Assembly (NCBI GenBank): GCA_964017185.1
Contig: OZ024870.1
Coordinates: 26,869,621-26,933,620, forward strand
Length of the DNA: 64,000 bases
Reading direction: 5' to 3'
Source of the DNA: Rugalucina vietnamica
Lineage: Eukaryota > Mollusca > Bivalvia > Lucinida > Lucinidae
Shown: positions 12,988 through 23,459 of the stretch, piece after piece
Layout: the number at the start of each line of letters is the position of its first letter
How positions within the stretch are numbered: position 1 is the first letter of the stretch
Notes under the pieces: generated by a model
The model's database searches: none
What the model was told of the DNA's origin: nothing
The model's input: the letters and a program-made list of their open reading frames with translations, nothing else
Translations under genes and position numbers: made by a program

Positions 12988-13608
12988 CTCTGATTTCAAG
13001 AACTGAGAAAGGGAATGAACAAAAACAAAAAAGAGAAATATACATGAAGACAGTATTAGCAAGTGTTTTACAGGATACATAAAGCCATCATCATAAGAAT
13101 CTGTATTTCAGCCCTGTTAAGATGGCAGCTACATAGACAATATCACTACTGCTCAGGCTGAGTAAAGCTTCTGTTGTTTTTAGAGGCTATTCAACATCAT
13201 TTTCCTATTATGTCCTGGCCATGATTTTGAGGAATATTCTAGATAATGGGGGAAAATTATTACTGAAGATTTCTTTTGACTATCATGTAATTTTTGTTCC
13301 ATTCCTTGGATTGTATGCTATTTCCTATGGTTCGCTATATGCATGGAGTGAAACAAGTCCTAATATCTGGTTTTCTCAACATACCAGAAGCTTTCAACCA
13401 TAAGACGCCAAATGTTGACGATTTAGTCCATCCGTGATGATAATACCAGTTTGTCTGTGATATGGAATAATACAAAATTATATGTTGTTATATTTCATTT
13501 GTTGTGAAATACAGAAAAGAACAATATATTTATCTTTTTATCCTGTCGGGTATCCTATATACTAATAAAAGCGCTGCAGACAAGCATGATACCCCCGCCA
13601 CACAATTT
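12988..13608 (+). other. CFAP206 3' UTR and downstream flank
   Basis: This non-coding stretch follows the CFAP206 stop. An AATAAA hexamer at 13564-13569 is the clearest polyadenylation candidate. No further exon or repeat was recognised before the tandem block that starts near 13610. Confidence 0.4.
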
Positions 13609-13609
13609 A

Positions 13610-14200
13610 GTACAAATGCATCAACATATGCTCAAGATAAAGAGCAGAACGAAATTTTGACATAAATCAAGGGCCAAAACTCTGTATTTACTCCATCTTC
13701 AATCCAAAGCCACTCCTTCCTGATATGAACTACTATACAAAGTTTGCAGAAAATTGGCCAATAAGTGCAAAATAGAGAGCAGAAACGGAATTTTAACATA
13801 AATCAAGGGCCATAATTCTGTACTTGTTTGACAAATTTTACACATCTTCAATCCCAAACCATTCCTTCCAGATATAAACTATACCAAGTATGAAGAAAAT
13901 TGGTCATTAAATGCTCAAGATAGAGCCCAGAAATGAAATTTAAATGTAAATCAAGGGCCACAACTCTGTACTTATTTGATGAAATTTACCCATCGTCAAT
14001 CCCAAACCACTTCTTCCTGATATGAACTCCTATTCTATAAAATTGGTTAATAAATGTTCAAGATAGAGTCCGGAAACAAAATTTTAACGTAAATCAAGGG
14101 CCATAACTGTACTTATTTGACAAAATTTACCCATTTTCAATTCCAAACCACTGATATGAACTCGTATACAAAGTTTGAAGAAAATTGGTAAATAAATGTA
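13610..14200 (+). repeat. Tandem repeat of 135-150 bp, four or five units
   Basis: The phrase AAATCAAGGGCCA recurs near 13665, 13800, 13950 and 14090, each with ACCATTCCTTCCTGATATGA-like and GAAGAAAATTGG segments. With 14200-14342 and 21001-22120 it forms the older repeat block into which the LTR element inserted. Confidence 0.8.
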
Positions 14201-14342
14201 AGGTGAGCCTATAGGATGGCCATGATCCGGAGACCGTTAGGCCATGTCCACCATTTTCAAAGATCTTCTCTGAAACTGCTAGGCCAATCAAAGCCAAATT
14301 TTAAAGTAAACCTCTGTAAGAAGAGGGAACAAAAGTGTCTAT

Positions 14343-15137
14343 TGTTACGACCTAGCGTAACTAGACAGGTACAGCGAAAAACAACCAAGTAATTTAAACT
14401 TAACAATATTTAATCAAACAAATAAATGCTGCAAATACATACAAACAAACAAACAGATAAGTAAATAAATAAATAAATAACTTACAAAGTTAATGTCAAA
14501 TAAGTCCTTGTCCCTCAAATGTAAGTCCACAATCCAGTAACCAGAATATGAGCACATGTATATTTTAATCCACACTTTTATTCTAATCCAAAACACTAGT
14601 GAAACAACCAAAATTATATACTTTAAATCACTTCAAATTTCTGAATGCCTAAGACTGAATTGGGACCTATATTTATACATCTAAGGAAATTCTCCAGGTT
14701 TCTAGAAAATGATATAATAAACTTTTCTCTAGAAAAGAAACGAACTAAACGAAAGTTCTTTTAAATTCTCCAAAGAGAATTTAGAATTCCCCAGAGAGAA
14801 TTCAAGGCCGCAACGACCATCAAGACTAAACGTAAGCCAACTAGACCCTTCGAGATACATAGTCCAAATATATTTTTAACTTATGGTAAAAAAAACACTC
14901 ACTCCATTTTCATCCGGAATTATCCACAAAGTGCTCATAGAATTTTCTATACTTCTAAATTATATAACAGTGATAAAAATAATCATTGACATTTTTCTAC
15001 AAAGTTCTAGATAATAAATTGTAGAAACATAAAAAGAAATATATATTAATCAAGGTTACTCCCCTTTGATTATATATATAAATAATACGTAATAGCTTTA
15101 AAAAGAATCAATATTATTGAATCAATTATATATAACA
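14343..15137 (-). repeat. 3' LTR of the Gmr1-like element
   Basis: This 795-bp LTR begins TGTTACGACCTAGCGTAAC on the + strand and ends ATATAACA, so it has TG...CA termini in element orientation, with a short terminal inverted TGTTA/TAACA. It directly follows the polypurine tract of the element. Confidence 0.93.
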
Positions 15138-15149
15138 CTTCCCTTCTTC
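15138..15149 (-). other. Polypurine tract
   Basis: On the minus strand GAAGAAGGGAAG abuts the 3' LTR, the expected place for the plus-strand primer of reverse transcription. Confidence 0.75.
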
Positions 15150-15222
15150 AATGAAAAGAAAGTTTTATTAAATAAAAACTTTCTTTTGCAATACTCATAT
15201 GCAAACAAACAAGGCAAAACTG

Positions 15223-15822
15223 TCAAGCTCTTGAAAGGGTGTCTGGAATTATATTATCTCTACCTTTTATGTGTCTAATGTCAAGATTGTGCTCTTGCAA
15301 CATGAGACTCCATCTGAGCAAACGCTGATTCTTGTCTTTCATTTTGTGTATGAAGGTCAGTGGATTGTGATCACTGAAGATGACAATTGGTGCATTTGCA
15401 GAAGACAGATACACTTGAAAGTGTTGAAGGGCAAGAATAAGAGATAGACATTCTTTCTCTATAGTAGAATAATTTCTTTGATGTTTGTCAAACTTCTTTG
15501 AAAAGTAACAAACAGGATGATCAACACCATTGTCATCTTCTTGTAACAATACACTGCCTGCACCAACATCACTTGCATCCACTGCCATTTTGAATTCTCT
15601 GTCAAAGCGTGGTGCCGATAGAACTGGAGCACTCTTAAGTATGGCCTTTAACTGATCAAAAGACTTCTGACAAGCCTCAGACCAAACATACCTGACCTTC
15701 TTACCAAGTAAATTTGTCAAAGGCTCAGCTATAACTGAAAAATTATTACAGAACTTTCTGTAATATCCAGCCATACCCAAAAAGCGCATCAGTTGCCGTT
15801 TTCCTGTAGGTACAGGAAAATC
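15223..15822 (-). pseudogene. End of pol: RT thumb/connection and RNase H, downstream of an in-frame stop
   Basis: This segment continues the gag-pol frame after the TAA at 15823-15825; eleven codons separate that stop from the first ATG at 15789. The part from that ATG is 188 residues and carries the RNase H acidic residues D71 (VDASD), E111 or E113 (IEKE), D140 (FSDHNPL) and D183 before its own stop at 15223. The RT-RNase H border motif FLGMAGYYRKF is present. Because the frame is unchanged across the stop, a single nonsense mutation or deliberate readthrough are both possible; other copies would decide. No integrase or chromodomain follows, which supports the unusual domain order. Confidence 0.88.
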
Positions 15823-18800
15823 TTATATAGCCTCAACTTTGGCTTCTACAGGTCTGACCTGACCTTGTCCAACAATATGTCCTAGAAATGTCAAATTAGC
15901 ATGGCAAAATTCACTTTTTGGTAAGTTTATTGTCAGTTTAGCATCACTGAGTCTTTTGAAGAATTCTCTGATGATCTCCAGGTGTTGTTTCCACTCTTCA
16001 CTGTAGATGATGGCATCGTCGATGTAAGCTTTACACCCATCCAGACCGAAAATCAAACTATTAACCAAGCGCTGAAATGTTGCTGGAGAGTTTTTCATGC
16101 CAAAAGGCATCACTTTATATTGATAAAGTCCATCAGGAGTAACAAATGCCGAGATCTCCTTTGCTCTGTCTGTAAGTGGAATCTGCCAAAACCCTTTCAA
16201 AAGATCGAATTTTGTAACATATTTGGCGTGACCAATGTTGTCGATGCAGTCATCAATTCTTGGTATGGGAAATGTGTCCGTTTTTGTGACAGAATTTACT
16301 TTTCTGTAGTCTGTGCACATTCGAAATGTCCCATCAGATTTTGGCACAAGTATACAAGGAGAACTCCATTCACTTTGACTAGGTTCTATAAAGTCATTGT
16401 CCAGCAAATACTTAACTTCTTTCCTGAGATATTGTTGTCTTTCAGGATGAAGTCTATACGGATGTTGTTTCACCGGTTTTGCTCCTTCAATAATGTCTAC
16501 ATCATGGTAGATTTTATCGGTTCTGGATGGAATGTCCGGAAATAAGTGCTCATATTCAAGAATTAATTGTTTTAGTTCATGTTTCTTGTCCGGATCTAGA
16601 TGTGACAGTTTCTGATCGAGGTCATGAAGAATGTCAGAATTCTGGAGTTTTGAGGATAATGGTTCACAGTTCACAGAGTTCATTTCTTCAAAGTCTGTCT
16701 GATTTTGTTCATGAGGGACAGAACTAACTATGCTTACTGAGGAAATAACTGAACTATCATTATCACTATCCCTATCAATGTACTTTTTAAGCATGTTAAT
16801 ATGACATAATTGTTTTTGCTTGCGCCTACCAGGAGTGTTAACAATGTAATTTACATCACTTAACTTTTTCTCAACAGTATATGGACCATAATATCTAGCT
16901 TGTAATGGCCTGCCAGGAATGAGCAAAAGAGCAATCACCTTGTCTCCAGGGTCAAAATTTCTGTTCTGAGCATTTTCATCAAAATGCAACTTCATTTTGC
17001 TCCGAGCTGACTTAAGATTGGACCGAGCAACTTCCCAAGCTTTTGTCAATCTAGTTTTGAAGTCAGACACATACTGAAGTAAGTTCAAAGGACTGTCATT
17101 ACTTGAAAGAAACTTCTCTTTCATAAGTTTTAAAGGTCCACGAACAGTGTGTCCGAAAACAAGTTCAAACGGACTGAACCCAAGAGACTCTTGTACCGAC
17201 TCTCTGACAGCAAATAATAGTAAATGTATGCCTTCATCCCAATCTTTTTCGGTGTCAAAGCAGTAAGATCTGATCATGTTCTTCAAAGTTTGATGGAATC
17301 TTTCCAAAGCACCTTGACTTTCAGGATGATAAGCTGATGACTTGTATTGTTTAATGCCAAGTTCATGCATTACTTGCTGAAATGTTCCTGACATAAAATT
17401 GGAACCCTGATCTGATTGGACTGATTTTGGAAGACCTACAAGTGTGAAAAACTTCACAAGGGCCTTAATTATTGTTTTCGTCTTGATATTCCTGAGTGGA
17501 ATTGCTTCAGGAAAACGTGTTGAAGCACACATTATAGTCAAGAGATATTGGCAACCTGATTTAGTCTTGGGTAACGGACCTACACAGTCAATGATAATCC
17601 TACTAAATGGTTCATCAAATGCAGGAATAGGCTGTAAATTAGCTTTTGGAATAGTCTGATTAGGTTTTCCTACCATTTGACAAGTGTGACAGGATTTGCA
17701 ATGTTGGGAAACATCAGATTTTAATCCTGGCCAGTAGAAATGCTTGAGAATTTTGTGGTAAGTCTTATTTATCCCTAAATGACCTGACATGGGAGTTTCA
17801 TGGGCCAAGTTTAAGATTTCAGGACGATAAGCCTTAGGAACCACAATTTGGTGATTTATGGTCCATTCGTCTTCCGCTGAAACATCAGGAGGACGCCATT
17901 TTCTCATTAAGATGTCATTTTTGACATAAAAACAAACAGGAACCTGAGAAATTTCATTTTCATCTAAAGCCCGTTCAAATAAAGGCGAGATTTCAGGATC
18001 ACTGTGCTGTTCTTGACAAAGTTGTGACCTTGACATTTGGTCGTGACCTTGGTCAATTAAAATTGAAGGTGTAAGGTCATTGTCTGACCTTTGTTTGTTG
18101 AAGTCGGTTTGACTTGGAGAAAAAGATTTTGAAATCTCATCATGAAAAGACTGACCTATAAAAGTGTCAGTTAAGTCAACATCCTGTATCCCATCATTCA
18201 ATTTGACTTTCTTTGCCATAGCCCTTGTAACGGCACATGAAGGGTAAAGATCAGGAATTTCCTGCTCAATGGGATCAGGCAATTGATCCTCACAAGGTGT
18301 ATTGGTCAAAAGTGGGTTTACCACAACCTTATCTCCGGCTAAGTCATTGCCTAATAGCAAGTGAACACCTTTAAAAGGTAAAGAAGGCCTAATACCTACA
18401 GCCACAGGACCAGAAACTAAGTCTGAAGACAAATAAATGTTATGGAGCGGTACATTAACAAATCCACACTCTACTCCCTGAATAAGGACACTTGTCCCAG
18501 TTGAAGTCTTCTCGGAAAAAGGCAGGGTATCTGCTAAAATAAGAGACTGAGAAGCTCCGGTATCTCGTAAGATTTTAATAGGGGTAGACTGGGCAGAATC
18601 ACTAGTAAGTGACACAAAACCTTCTGATAAGAATGGTTCATAAATCTCCATAATACAATCAGTCGCAGACGTTTTGGCCAAAATAGGATTTTCATCCTGA
18701 ATAATCGACTGTGGTTTTGACCTTAAAGAAGTAAGACCTGTTGGTCTAGAATTATTTTGATTTTGTCTCTCTTTTCTTCTTTTCAAAGTTTCACATTCAG

Positions 18801-20124
18801 AAATAACGTGACCGTCACCTTTACAATAATTGCAAAACAGCCGGGATGAGTATGAGGATCTTTGACCTTTGTTTTCACTAGTATCTTTATTTTTAGGATT
18901 ATGTGAAGGACTGGAACTATCAGCTGTTAGTCCAGCTTGTGGTTGTGGATTAGGTTGAGGAGAATTATTTCTCTGTTGAGGGTTAAATGGTTTTGACTGA
19001 GGTGTATTAGGTTTAAATTGAGGGTTAAAAGGTTTCTTGTAAGGCTTATTTACAAAAGACACCTTATGAGTCAAAGCATAATCATCAGCTAATCGTGCTG
19101 CTACATCTAAAGTTTCTACTTTCCTTTCGTCAAGAAAAGATTTGACATCAGAGTGTATGCATCGTTTGAACTCTTCAACAAGCATGAGCTGTCTTAATTT
19201 TGCATGATCAGACCTTACGTCCTTTGAAGAACACCACCTATCAAATAATTGCTCCTTAGTTCTAGCAAATTCTACATGGGTTTGATCATGTTCTTTCCTA
19301 CAATTTCTGAATTTCTGCCTGTAAGCTTCAGGTACTAATTCATAAGCCTTAAGAATCAGATTTTTGACTGTGTCATAATCTGAACTTTGATCAAGTGGAA
19401 GCTGAGTGTAAATTTCTCGAGCTTTACCAATAACAACACTCTGTAGAAGCAAGGTCCAATGCTCTTTTGGCCATTTCAAATTTTCTGCTACCTTCTCAAA
19501 ATGTAAAAAGTACTTATCTACCTCTTTTTCTTGAAATGGAGGAACGAGCCTAATATGTTTTGTAACATCAAATACTTTACTAGGATCAAAAGACACAGGA
19601 GGCATTGATTTACTGCTTAATTCAAGCTCTTTCATTCTTATTTCATAATGCATTTTCTCTTTTTCAACCTCAATTCTTTCTTCTTGCTCTAATTTTTCTT
19701 TTGCAAGCCTTTCTTCTAACTCTCTTTGTTTTTCTCTTTCCCTTTCTTCAAATGCTAACTTTTCTTTTTGCATTCTTTCTTCCCTTTCTTCCTTATCTGC
19801 CCTTCTTTTTTCTTCAAATTCTAATCTTAATTTTTCCAATTCAAGATGCCTTTTTAATTCTAACTCTTTCAGCTGTATGTCGGTTTGTGAGACCATAATT
19901 AGAGATGTAGCTGAGGGTTCAAAAAATTCCTCATCAACAAGAAACTGAATGATAACATTCTTAATTTCACGTTTTAACATAGATGTTTTGACATCAGGTA
20001 TGCTATAATGACTAGCAATGTCTAAAAGATCACTCTTTTTGGCCAAGTTTAACAGCTCTTGAGAAGGCGCAGCAATGAAATCTTCAAGTTTGAATAACAT
20101 GGTTGCTTTTTGCTGGTATGACAA
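15823..20124 (-). CDS. Gag-pol polyprotein (gag, protease, integrase, most of RT)
   Basis: The 1433-residue frame starts at the ATG at 20124, 76 bp inside the 5' LTR. Residues 80-170 form a highly charged coiled coil, 180-360 look like retrotransposon gag, 360-425 are Pro/Gln/Asn-rich, and 431-444 are a CCHC zinc knuckle. Protease follows with DTG at 521-523 and LLGND near 590. Integrase has H775/H782 and CxxC near 812-815, and the D,D35E triad D846, D905, E941. A GPY/F module lies at 1080-1082. Reverse transcriptase comes last, with D1307 in a TKFDLLKGFWQ block and YIDD at 1367-1370. Established knowledge places integrase after RNase H in typical Ty3 elements; here it precedes RT. Translation stops early at 15823. 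Confidence 0.93.
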   Translation of the reverse strand: MSYQQKATMLFKLEDFIAAPSQELLNLAKKSDLLDIASHYSIPDVKTSMLKREIKNVIIQFLVDEEFFEPSATSLIMVSQTDIQLKELELKRHLELEKLRLEFEEKRRADKEEREERMQKEKLAFEEREREKQRELEERLAKEKLEQEERIEVEKEKMHYEIRMKELELSSKSMPPVSFDPSKVFDVTKHIRLVPPFQEKEVDKYFLHFEKVAENLKWPKEHWTLLLQSVVIGKAREIYTQLPLDQSSDYDTVKNLILKAYELVPEAYRQKFRNCRKEHDQTHVEFARTKEQLFDRWCSSKDVRSDHAKLRQLMLVEEFKRCIHSDVKSFLDERKVETLDVAARLADDYALTHKVSFVNKPYKKPFNPQFKPNTPQSKPFNPQQRNNSPQPNPQPQAGLTADSSSPSHNPKNKDTSENKGQRSSYSSRLFCNYCKGDGHVISECETLKRRKERQNQNNSRPTGLTSLRSKPQSIIQDENPILAKTSATDCIMEIYEPFLSEGFVSLTSDSAQSTPIKILRDTGASQSLILADTLPFSEKTSTGTSVLIQGVECGFVNVPLHNIYLSSDLVSGPVAVGIRPSLPFKGVHLLLGNDLAGDKVVVNPLLTNTPCEDQLPDPIEQEIPDLYPSCAVTRAMAKKVKLNDGIQDVDLTDTFIGQSFHDEISKSFSPSQTDFNKQRSDNDLTPSILIDQGHDQMSRSQLCQEQHSDPEISPLFERALDENEISQVPVCFYVKNDILMRKWRPPDVSAEDEWTINHQIVVPKAYRPEILNLAHETPMSGHLGINKTYHKILKHFYWPGLKSDVSQHCKSCHTCQMVGKPNQTIPKANLQPIPAFDEPFSRIIIDCVGPLPKTKSGCQYLLTIMCASTRFPEAIPLRNIKTKTIIKALVKFFTLVGLPKSVQSDQGSNFMSGTFQQVMHELGIKQYKSSAYHPESQGALERFHQTLKNMIRSYCFDTEKDWDEGIHLLLFAVRESVQESLGFSPFELVFGHTVRGPLKLMKEKFLSSNDSPLNLLQYVSDFKTRLTKAWEVARSNLKSARSKMKLHFDENAQNRNFDPGDKVIALLLIPGRPLQARYYGPYTVEKKLSDVNYIVNTPGRRKQKQLCHINMLKKYIDRDSDNDSSVISSVSIVSSVPHEQNQTDFEEMNSVNCEPLSSKLQNSDILHDLDQKLSHLDPDKKHELKQLILEYEHLFPDIPSRTDKIYHDVDIIEGAKPVKQHPYRLHPERQQYLRKEVKYLLDNDFIEPSQSEWSSPCILVPKSDGTFRMCTDYRKVNSVTKTDTFPIPRIDDCIDNIGHAKYVTKFDLLKGFWQIPLTDRAKEISAFVTPDGLYQYKVMPFGMKNSPATFQRLVNSLIFGLDGCKAYIDDAIIYSEEWKQHLEIIREFFKRLSDAKLTINLPKSEFCHANLTFLGHIVGQGQVRPVEAKVEAI

Positions 20125-20170
20125 ACAATAAATATCTTTTCAAATTCAGAATAAAATAGGTGCACAAAAT

Positions 20171-20195
20171 GTTCAATCCCGGCTCAGAGCCCCCA
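20171..20195 (-). other. Primer-binding site, possibly extended
   Basis: Five bases inside the 5' LTR the minus strand reads TGGGGGCTCTGAGCCGGG. On the + strand the stretch resembles a tRNA 3' end: a T-loop-like GTTCAATCCCGG, an acceptor-like segment and CCCCCA. A primer tRNA pairing over acceptor and T-arm would explain it. I could not match it to a specific tRNA. Confidence 0.55.
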
Positions 20196-20200
20196 AAATC

Positions 20201-20996
20201 TGTTACGACCTAGCGTAACTAGACAGGTACAGCGAAAAACAACCAAGTAATTTAAACTTAACAATATTTAATCAAACAAATAAATGCTGCAAATACATAC
20301 AAACAAACAAACAGATAAGTAAATAAATAAATAAATAACTTACAAAGTTAATGTCAAATAAGTCCTTGTCCCTCAAATGTAAGTCCACAATCCAGTAACC
20401 AGAATATGAGCACATGTATATTTTAATCCACACTTTTATTCTAATCCAAAACACTAGTGAAACAACCAAAATTATATACTTTAAATCACTTCAAATTTCT
20501 GAATGCCTAAGACTGAATTGGGACCTATATTTATACATCTAAGGAAATTCTCCAGGTTTCTAGAAAATGATATAATAAACTTTTCTCTAGAATAGAAACG
20601 AACTAAACGACAGTTCTTTTAAATTCTCCAAAGAGAATTTAGAATTCCCCAGAGAGAATTCAAGGCCGCAACGACCATCAAGACTAGACGAAAGTCCACT
20701 AGACCCTTCGAGATACATAGTCCAAATATATTTTTAACTTATGGTAAAAAAAAACACTCACTCCATTTTCATCCGGAATTATCCACAAAGTGCTCATAGA
20801 ATTTTCTATACTTCTAAATTATATAACAGTGATAAAAATAATCAATGACATTTTTCTACAAAGTTCTAGATAATAAATTGTAGAAAAATAAAAAGAAATA
20901 TATATTAATCAAGGTTACTCCCCTTTGATTATATATATAAATAATATTTAATAGCTTTAAAAAGAATCAATATTATTGAATCAATTATATATAACA
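20201..20996 (-). repeat. 5' LTR of the Gmr1-like element
   Basis: This 796-bp copy is nearly identical to the 3' LTR. Differences cluster near 20593-20690 and 20948, plus one extra A in the run at about 20746. The element's transcript would begin in this LTR and run towards lower coordinates. Confidence 0.93.
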
Positions 20997-21000
20997 CTAT

Positions 21001-22125
21001 AAGTAATCCAGGCCATGTCCATATATGATAAAAACTCTTTGGAACCACTGAACCAGTTTCAGTGAAACTTGGCATGAAGCATTGGAGAATTAAGTACTAC
21101 AATGTGTATATAAATCATGACCCAGTGATGACCTTGACCTATTTTACTGCAAGGTGAACATAGGTCGCCCATGCATTTGAATGGGGGAAAACTTTTTATG
21201 TCATTTGAAGGGAAAAACTTGCAGGAAATGGGCAAATGGACTGAAGGTTTATGATTCTGAAAAAATTTGGACCCCAGGGGTTGGTCTGCCTCCAACCCAG
21301 GGCATTATACATGTATACTGTCATAATATTCGAAGGTCTTTTTCTTCAAAACCACTTGTCCAATCAAAGCCAAGTTTAATATGAAGCATCTATTAGCAAG
21401 GGGGAGTAATGCATATGTGAATAATCCAGGTCACAAGACCAAGATGGCTGCCATGACCATATATGGTAAAAACTTGGCATGTATCATCTGTACTACAATG
21501 TGTATATAAATCATGACCCTGTGATGAACTTGACCTATTTTATGGCAAGATCAACATACGTCGTTGCATTTGAATGGGTACGATAGATAAATTGTCATTA
21601 AAATAGCAAAACTTGCAGGAAACAGGCAAATTGACTGAAAATTCAAGATTCTGAAAAAAAAAAAATGGACCCCAGGGGTGAGTCTGTTCCCTCCCCAGGG
21701 CAATATACATGCATATAACCATAATATTCACAGCTCTTCTTCTCTGAAACTGCTTGACCAATCAAAGACAAATTTTATTGGAAGCATCTATAGGAAGGGG
21801 GAACGAATGTGTTTATAGATAATCCTGGTCACATGACCAAAATGGCCACCATACCCATACAAGGTAAAAACCCTTCAAAAATCTTCTCTATTGCAATGAA
21901 CCTTGACATGTAGTAATTGGAACTAGAGTTTATAAATCTTGACCCTGTTATTACCTTGACAAATTTTAAGGCAAGGTCATTTTAGCTCACATGTGCAGAA
22001 AGCTGTTAAAATGTCATTGAAGGGAAAAACTTCAGGAAATGGACAGAATATTTATGATTTAAAAAAGAAATTGACCACAGGTGTTATTCTGACCCTGCTC
22101 TGGTATATGACCATTATAGTCTTTT
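21001..22125 (+). repeat. Tandem repeat of about 400 bp, nearly three units
   Basis: Units start near 21001, 21421 and 21822, sharing AATCCAGGTCACAAGACCAA-like starts, CATGACCCTGTGATGA and GCAGGAAATGGGCAAATGGA. The partial unit 14200-14342 on the other side of the LTR element completes the first copy. No protein frame persists across units. Confidence 0.8.
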
Positions 22126-22215
22126 GTAGGTAACCTCATTATAACATGATTTCACTTATAACATGGTATGATTCTATGGACCTAAAAGATAGCATTATAA
22201 TGAGGTTGGCCTGTA
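22126..22215. mobile_element. 90-bp palindromic mini-element
   Basis: The ends GTAACCTCATTATAACATG and its near-complement CATTATAATGAGGTTGGCC are the same termini as those of the composite at 5208-7047. Only about 45 bp separate the arms, so this may be the minimal form. Confidence 0.6.
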
Positions 22216-22474
22216 TAGCTCAAATTTTGCATTTTGCTACCCATTTCCATGGATGCTTTTGTCAAGGAGTAGGTATAATCCATTCAGTTCAATAGTAATG
22301 ATAGATAAAACTTTATGCCATGAAAATGAATGATTGAGTATCTGCAGTATCTATTCAGAATAAAACAAGTATTGTCAAGTGTTAAGTGAACCTGAATAGC
22401 TGGTACCTTTTCTTTGATGCTAAGTTGATATTCAAGAGACTTTTCTGAAAGCCATACAGTATATCAAAATTTGA

Positions 22475-22729
22475 ACCGCCTCGTGGGAAAACCAACAATG
22501 TGGTTTCCGAACAGGTCTGACACAAATCAGGCTGCACAGTCACAGAAGCAGGGTGCTAGAAGCTTGAAATTTCGGATTTAAGAAGAAGAGGAATTGTACT
22601 ATCCGTGTAGTGAAAACAAAGGCGCTGATCAGCTTCGCGGTTACCGCGAAGCTGATCTGCGCCTTTGTTTTCGCCTATGCAGATTGTTAGAATGCAGATT
22701 GTTAGATTTCCCACGAGGTGGCTCATTTG
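22475..22729 (-). mobile_element. MITE-A copy 9
   Basis: Reverse copy with a perfect-looking hairpin centre (TTCGCGGTTACCGCGAA). A short extra duplication, GCAGATTGTTAGA, lies near its right end. Confidence 0.8.
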
Positions 22730-22911
22730 ACATCTTCACAAATAAGGCTTAAGTTGTAAGGTTTTTACCTGCTTTTAAAACAGCTGTTTCCGAACTTTTA
22801 AATTGCACGGTACTGATAGATGTTTAATACAGAAAGGCTTCATCTGCTATAACTTTGATCTAACTCTCCATCATTTTCATATACAATAGCATAGTTGATG
22901 GTGTATGAATT

Positions 22912-23140
22912 TAGCTGCCACATCAGAAAACCAACAATTTGCATATGGGAAAACAAAGATGCAGATCGTAACTTCACAGCTGATCAGCGCCTTTGTTTTC
23001 GCTACATAGATGGTACAATTCCTCTTCTACTTATATATCCAAAGTTTCAAGCTACTAGCTTTCTTCTGTGTCGGTACAGACCAGTTTTATTTGGATCTGG
23101 TCGGAAACCTTGATTGTTGGTTTTCTCACTTGTCAGCTCA
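22912..23140 (+). mobile_element. MITE-A copy 10
   Basis: The left stem is shortened by a deletion near 22968; the termini are diverged but alignable. Confidence 0.75.
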
Positions 23141-23459
23141 ATTATGTTTCATTGAGAAACTTGTTTTCTTCCCCTAGGTACCTAAAGATAAACCACCTGA
23201 GTACTGAATTTAGTGCTTAGCCTACTTTGGGGCCTACTTTGGAGCAAATTTAATCAAAACTGGGCAAGGGTACCAATCCTAGGAATGTTGAAAGACAGGC
23301 TGAAAACACAGCCCTTGTCTTCCATTGTTTTTCTAGGACACTTTGTTACACCTGTACAGGGCATAAAACACACATAGACTTAAGTTGATATTATTTAATG
23401 ATAAATTATTTTGATATCACAGTCATTTGTGAGACACTAGAAAGATAAACTTGGCTGCA

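Larger units (their letters stand above)
14343..20996 (-). mobile_element. LTR retrotransposon, Ty3/gypsy-type with integrase before RT (Gmr1-like)
   Basis: The 6.65-kb element has two LTRs (14343-15137 and 20201-20996) that differ by roughly ten substitutions and one A-run indel by eye. It is flanked by a 4-bp duplication CTAT (14339-14342, 20997-21000). The minus-strand order of domains is gag, CCHC knuckle, protease, integrase, GPY/F, reverse transcriptase, RNase H. That is a Ty1/copia-like order with Ty3-type domains, as established for the Gmr1 group of fish and invertebrates. Coding is continuous except for one in-frame TAA at 15823-15825, so this copy is probably non-autonomous although young. 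Confidence 0.93.

Noticed and set aside
15982..19898. + strand open frames of 66-187 residues within the LTR element
   Set aside because: They lie wholly opposite the gag-pol frame and have no recognisable domain.
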